The position numbers and the translations under genes are program-made. This document shows positions 61,701-64,000 of a DNA stretch of 64,000 nt, piece by piece (the first letter of the stretch is position 1; each line of letters begins with the position of its first letter). This DNA is from Actinostola sp. cb2023 (Eukaryota > Cnidaria > Anthozoa > Actiniaria > Actinostolidae): positions 1 through 64,000 of the forward strand of contig JAUJYZ010000860.1 in assembly GCA_033675265.1 (NCBI GenBank). The letters are read 5' to 3'. Below the pieces are notes generated by a model. That model saw only the letters and a list, made by a program, of their open reading frames with translations, was not told where the DNA came from and searched no databases.

Positions 61701-61885
61701 CTTGTTTTAACAATAGAAGGAATATGACCGAAGAAGAAACTGTCTCTAGGGGGTCCTGGTATGTGGCTGTACTTGCGATGAATATACACCAAATATAACG
61801 TGTACAACAGAAACAATGCTAACAAGACTATCAATACATTGCCAAGGATAATATATAGTAAGTCTAGAAATTGAGATAATTCCAT
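58735..61885 (-). CDS. Cytochrome P450, CYP46A1-like
   Basis: Four minus-strand exons join in frame: 61885-61280, 60775-60442, 59668-59596, 59242-58735, all GT-AG, 506 aa (human CYP46A1 is 500). An in-frame ATG at 61921 would add 12 residues. The N-terminus has a membrane anchor (about residues 7-35) then the proline hinge HIPGPPR. Family motifs: WQRKRMMLNPAF (C-helix), FFIAGQETTSNQ (I-helix oxygen-binding motif, Gln where many have His), FKESLRLHPP (ExxR), FNPDRF, and FPFSLGPRTCIG with the haem-ligand cysteine. Overall order and VPGQ near the end fit CYP46A1, the ER sterol 24-hydroxylase; substrate here is not provable. AATAAA on the minus strand at 58683-58678. Confidence 0.9.
59380..59535. 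mobile_element. MITE, GAGTGGGAAA family, copy 2, intron 3 of the P450
   Basis: GTCATTTTCATATGAGTGGG and its mirror at the two ends; inner ACAGTACTGTGCCGTGTCG and CACGGTACTAG. Confidence 0.85.
59722..60064. mobile_element. MITE, GAGTGGGAAA family, copy 3, intron 2 of the P450
   Basis: CTTACGTATGAGTGGGAAAC at the left and GGTTTCCCACTCATACGTGA at the right. Longer than the other copies, with a second TTCCCACTCTATGAATATG segment near 59829. Frames crossing it are artefacts. Confidence 0.75.
60778..60960. repeat. GAAT microsatellite, intron 1 of the P450
   Basis: AATGAATGAATGG units near 60781-60822 and again near 60897-60925; related GATG/GATA units at about 61155-61250. Confidence 0.85.
60961..61152. 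mobile_element. TA-ended MITE in intron 1 of the P450
   Basis: TAGTGGAACCCGGTTAATAC at the left and an imperfect mirror ending GGTTGCACTGTA, with repeated GGTGTCCGTATTAA blocks inside. CAGTG-type ends with TA suggest Tc1/mariner ancestry (inference). Confidence 0.7.
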
Positions 61886-61910
61886 ATTGTTTCTAAAAAG
61901 TACAAAAATA

Positions 61911-61945
61911 TCAGGAAGCATTTTCCGCCATCTTGGATTTCATTT
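61911..61945 (-). promoter_or_regulatory. YY1-like motif and short upstream reading frame of the P450
   Basis: On the minus strand TCCAAGATGGCGGAAAATGC matches the YY1 core. Its ATG (61931-61929) opens a six-codon frame ending at 61911, overlapping the ATG at 61921 and stopping 25 bases before the preferred start at 61885. Confidence 0.5.
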
Positions 61946-62040
61946 TCACGAGGTGAACTGGGTCGAAGTCACGCACCAGTACGTCACGCACACAGCATTC
62001 ATGATCACGCATATCACGACAAGGATCACAAGATGGAGTT

Positions 62041-62191
62041 CTGGGCCCGGTTGTACGAAGCCTGGATAAGCGCTATCCACCGGATAAGTCCTATCCACCG
62101 GATAAAACTGATGCAATTACCCAATAAATTGTATCCGTTGGATAAGACTTATCCGGTGGATAGCGCTATTCACCTTTCGTGCAACCGGGGC
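62041..62191. mobile_element. MITE with GGGCCCGGTTG ends
   Basis: TGGGCCCGGTTGTACGAA and TTCGTGCAACCGGGGCCA termini; inside, tandem and inverted CTATCCACCGGATAAG units. It lies just upstream of the P450. Confidence 0.8.
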
Positions 62192-64000
62192 CAGCACATT
62201 AAAGTGTCCATGTTCAAAGACCCTGTACCCAATGAAAATGGGAAGTGCAGGAGCCATATGGCAACCTATCTTTTTTGTCATTCGTTTATCCACTTAAATT
62301 TATTTTCATATCTTTTCTTTCGCTTTCTTAATTTTTCAAAGTCAAACAACAACAACAAACCTTCATTTATTTACTTGTCAACTACATGACTTTATTTTAT
62401 TATTATCCAGTTTGTATGTCCAAACAAACAAAAAAGGTTATTGACAGTTACAATACAAGTTACCAAGCATATATATATATATACTCATTGCTTAATCGTT
62501 GTCGGGTCAACAATCATCAAAAGCTTTCTGGTAAACTGACATTCTCAAAAACCTTTCTATCCATATTATTATGAACTGTTCGTTGATTTTGAAGAACTCG
62601 AAAGTATTTCTTTCATCTGCACAAAATGTCTCTCATTTACCATTTTCCCAGACAACCTTGTTGCAGTCACAGCTTCAATTATTACTACTGATTTCCAACC
62701 CAGAAATGATTATGCAATTAGAAATAAGATCAAAGAATGCTACCATGAAAATAAGATTTCTTTTGCAGGGGCATAGGGCAGGGGGAGGTCACAGGGTGCC
62801 TGTGACCCCCCTACCTCTGGGTCTACTCTTTAAATTTATATGCTAGAGGGGAGGGGGGGTGGTGGTGAACGATATGGAGTGTGACCCCCCAATGGTAAAT
62901 CCTGGCTACACCCCTGGTTTGAATGACCAACTTGCCTCATTATCGGTTATACAACGGATTAGAGATTTTCAGATTAATTTTTTTAAGTTATCACACAATA
63001 AATACATATTATAATATTACCATATTCAATGAGTTTGATGCACCTATTAGTGGCTTTCTACAAGGGGCGACCTTCTGGCTAACCAGAGGGATTGTAAAAA
63101 GGGTCCACGCAACAAACTTAACAATTTTCCCCAAGGGGGGTGGGAGAATATTCTAAGTTCCCTGGTTCACATTTTCGTTAACAGAAAATCCCCCTCGTAT
63201 GGCGATCAATTCCTCCTTTCTGTTCTTGAAACTTCAAATGAAGTTCAGCATTTCCCCTATCAAGGAATGAACCTGCAATTCGATCCCCTTGTATTCCTCA
63301 CGTCATGTAAGCCACTGATAGGTACAACAAGTTACATTTATTATCAAAGCTAGCATTAATGGTATTAGAGGCATGCACAATGGCTTATAAAACATTACCC
63401 AAGTCTGATAGTCTAATACTGTCTGACCTTTGGGTTTTAGAGGTCGATATTTTACATAGTTTAGGTATTTTCATAAGTAGAAATGAAGCCTACTTTTTGT
63501 ATAAGGAGACACAGGGTGACCAACCCAGAGGAATTAGGAAAAACTTCGGGTTGTTTTAAATAGTGAAAAATGGTGCTAAGCTAATTGATAAAGTATATGC
63601 CATTTATATATATGGTTCCTACTGATCACATATAATAATCTTATTGGGTTTTTAGACCTTGCGAAGACTCTTAAAGGGCAGGGAAGGGAATGGTTGCTGG
63701 TGATAAGGAGAGAAAGAAGGTGGATGAAAGGAGAAGAATGGTACGAGAAGCAGGAGACAGAAGAGAGAGAAGGTGGAATTTAAGGGATGCTCCTCCACAC
63801 ATGCACTATTCAGTCACTGTTATCACAGAGATCAATCTATCTAGTAGCCAATAGCACTTGCTTATTAACTGCTTATTTTACTTAGTACCGTAATCCTAAA
63901 ACTAAATTTCTAAAAAGTATGATGAGCGGTAAGGATCTTCGCTGCATGCTAGTAGATTGCTTGTTTATAAATTCCATAAACATTATTCAGTGAATAATTC
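62192..64000. other. Intergenic, no gene recognised
   Basis: Contains an element-like stretch at 62767-62914 (CAGGGGCATAG to TGGCTACACCCCTG, one diverged end) and purine-rich DNA at about 63670-63780. Frames at 62923-63156 and 63359-63559 show no recognisable domain or splice context. Confidence 0.5.

Noticed and set aside
62923..63559. Two frames of 66-77 codons near the right edge
   Set aside because: No recognisable domain, no splice partners and AT-rich composition; could be part of an old element, but nothing supports it.

Overview
This is a window of eukaryotic, almost certainly animal, genomic DNA. The genes are split by GT-AG introns and encode metazoan families: a p67phox/NOXA1-type NADPH-oxidase activator, a MORN5-like protein, an SLC35A nucleotide-sugar transporter, a secreted PAN plus fibrinogen-like protein, a FAM169-like acetyltransferase-fold protein and a CYP46A1-like cytochrome P450. 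The secreted PAN/fibrinogen-like gene and the density of small fold-back elements suggest an early-branching marine invertebrate such as a sponge or cnidarian. That placement is inference only.

Layout. 1-24235 has no recognisable host gene and is nearly all repeat: a GATA microsatellite, two short fold-back elements with 7-bp target duplications, then three large inverted-repeat structures in a row. These are about 2090-11163 (arms carry 10-bp tandem repeats), about 11172-23261 (a near-perfect palindrome with a core of about 370-bp tandem units) and 23287-24225 (a fold-back element with a perfect 10-bp target duplication).

24370-38179 holds three complete plus-strand genes whose exons join in frame: the NOX activator (24370-28783, 8 exons, 442 aa), the MORN5-like gene (29519-32517, 6 exons, 174 aa) and the UDP-sugar transporter (33830-38179, 5 exons, 342 aa). 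Their introns and spacers contain fold-back elements, a 43-bp minisatellite and about 0.9 kb of GAAA repeats.

38180-43600 is intergenic and full of small fold-back elements. 43605-48446 is a damaged or incompletely resolved PAN/fibrinogen-like gene. 48450-56490 is repeat-rich (about 58-bp and 10-bp arrays, two palindromes). 56500-61921 carries two complete minus-strand genes: FAM169-like (2 exons, 275 aa) and CYP46A1-like (4 exons, 506-518 aa). The last 2 kb show only short elements.

The genes do not form an operon or a shared pathway; they look like ordinary unlinked animal genes. The most unusual content is the cluster of large Foldback/Galileo-like inverted repeats with internal decamer arrays, and several families of small fold-back elements with readable target-site duplications. 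No transposase gene is visible, so all the mobile elements here appear non-autonomous.
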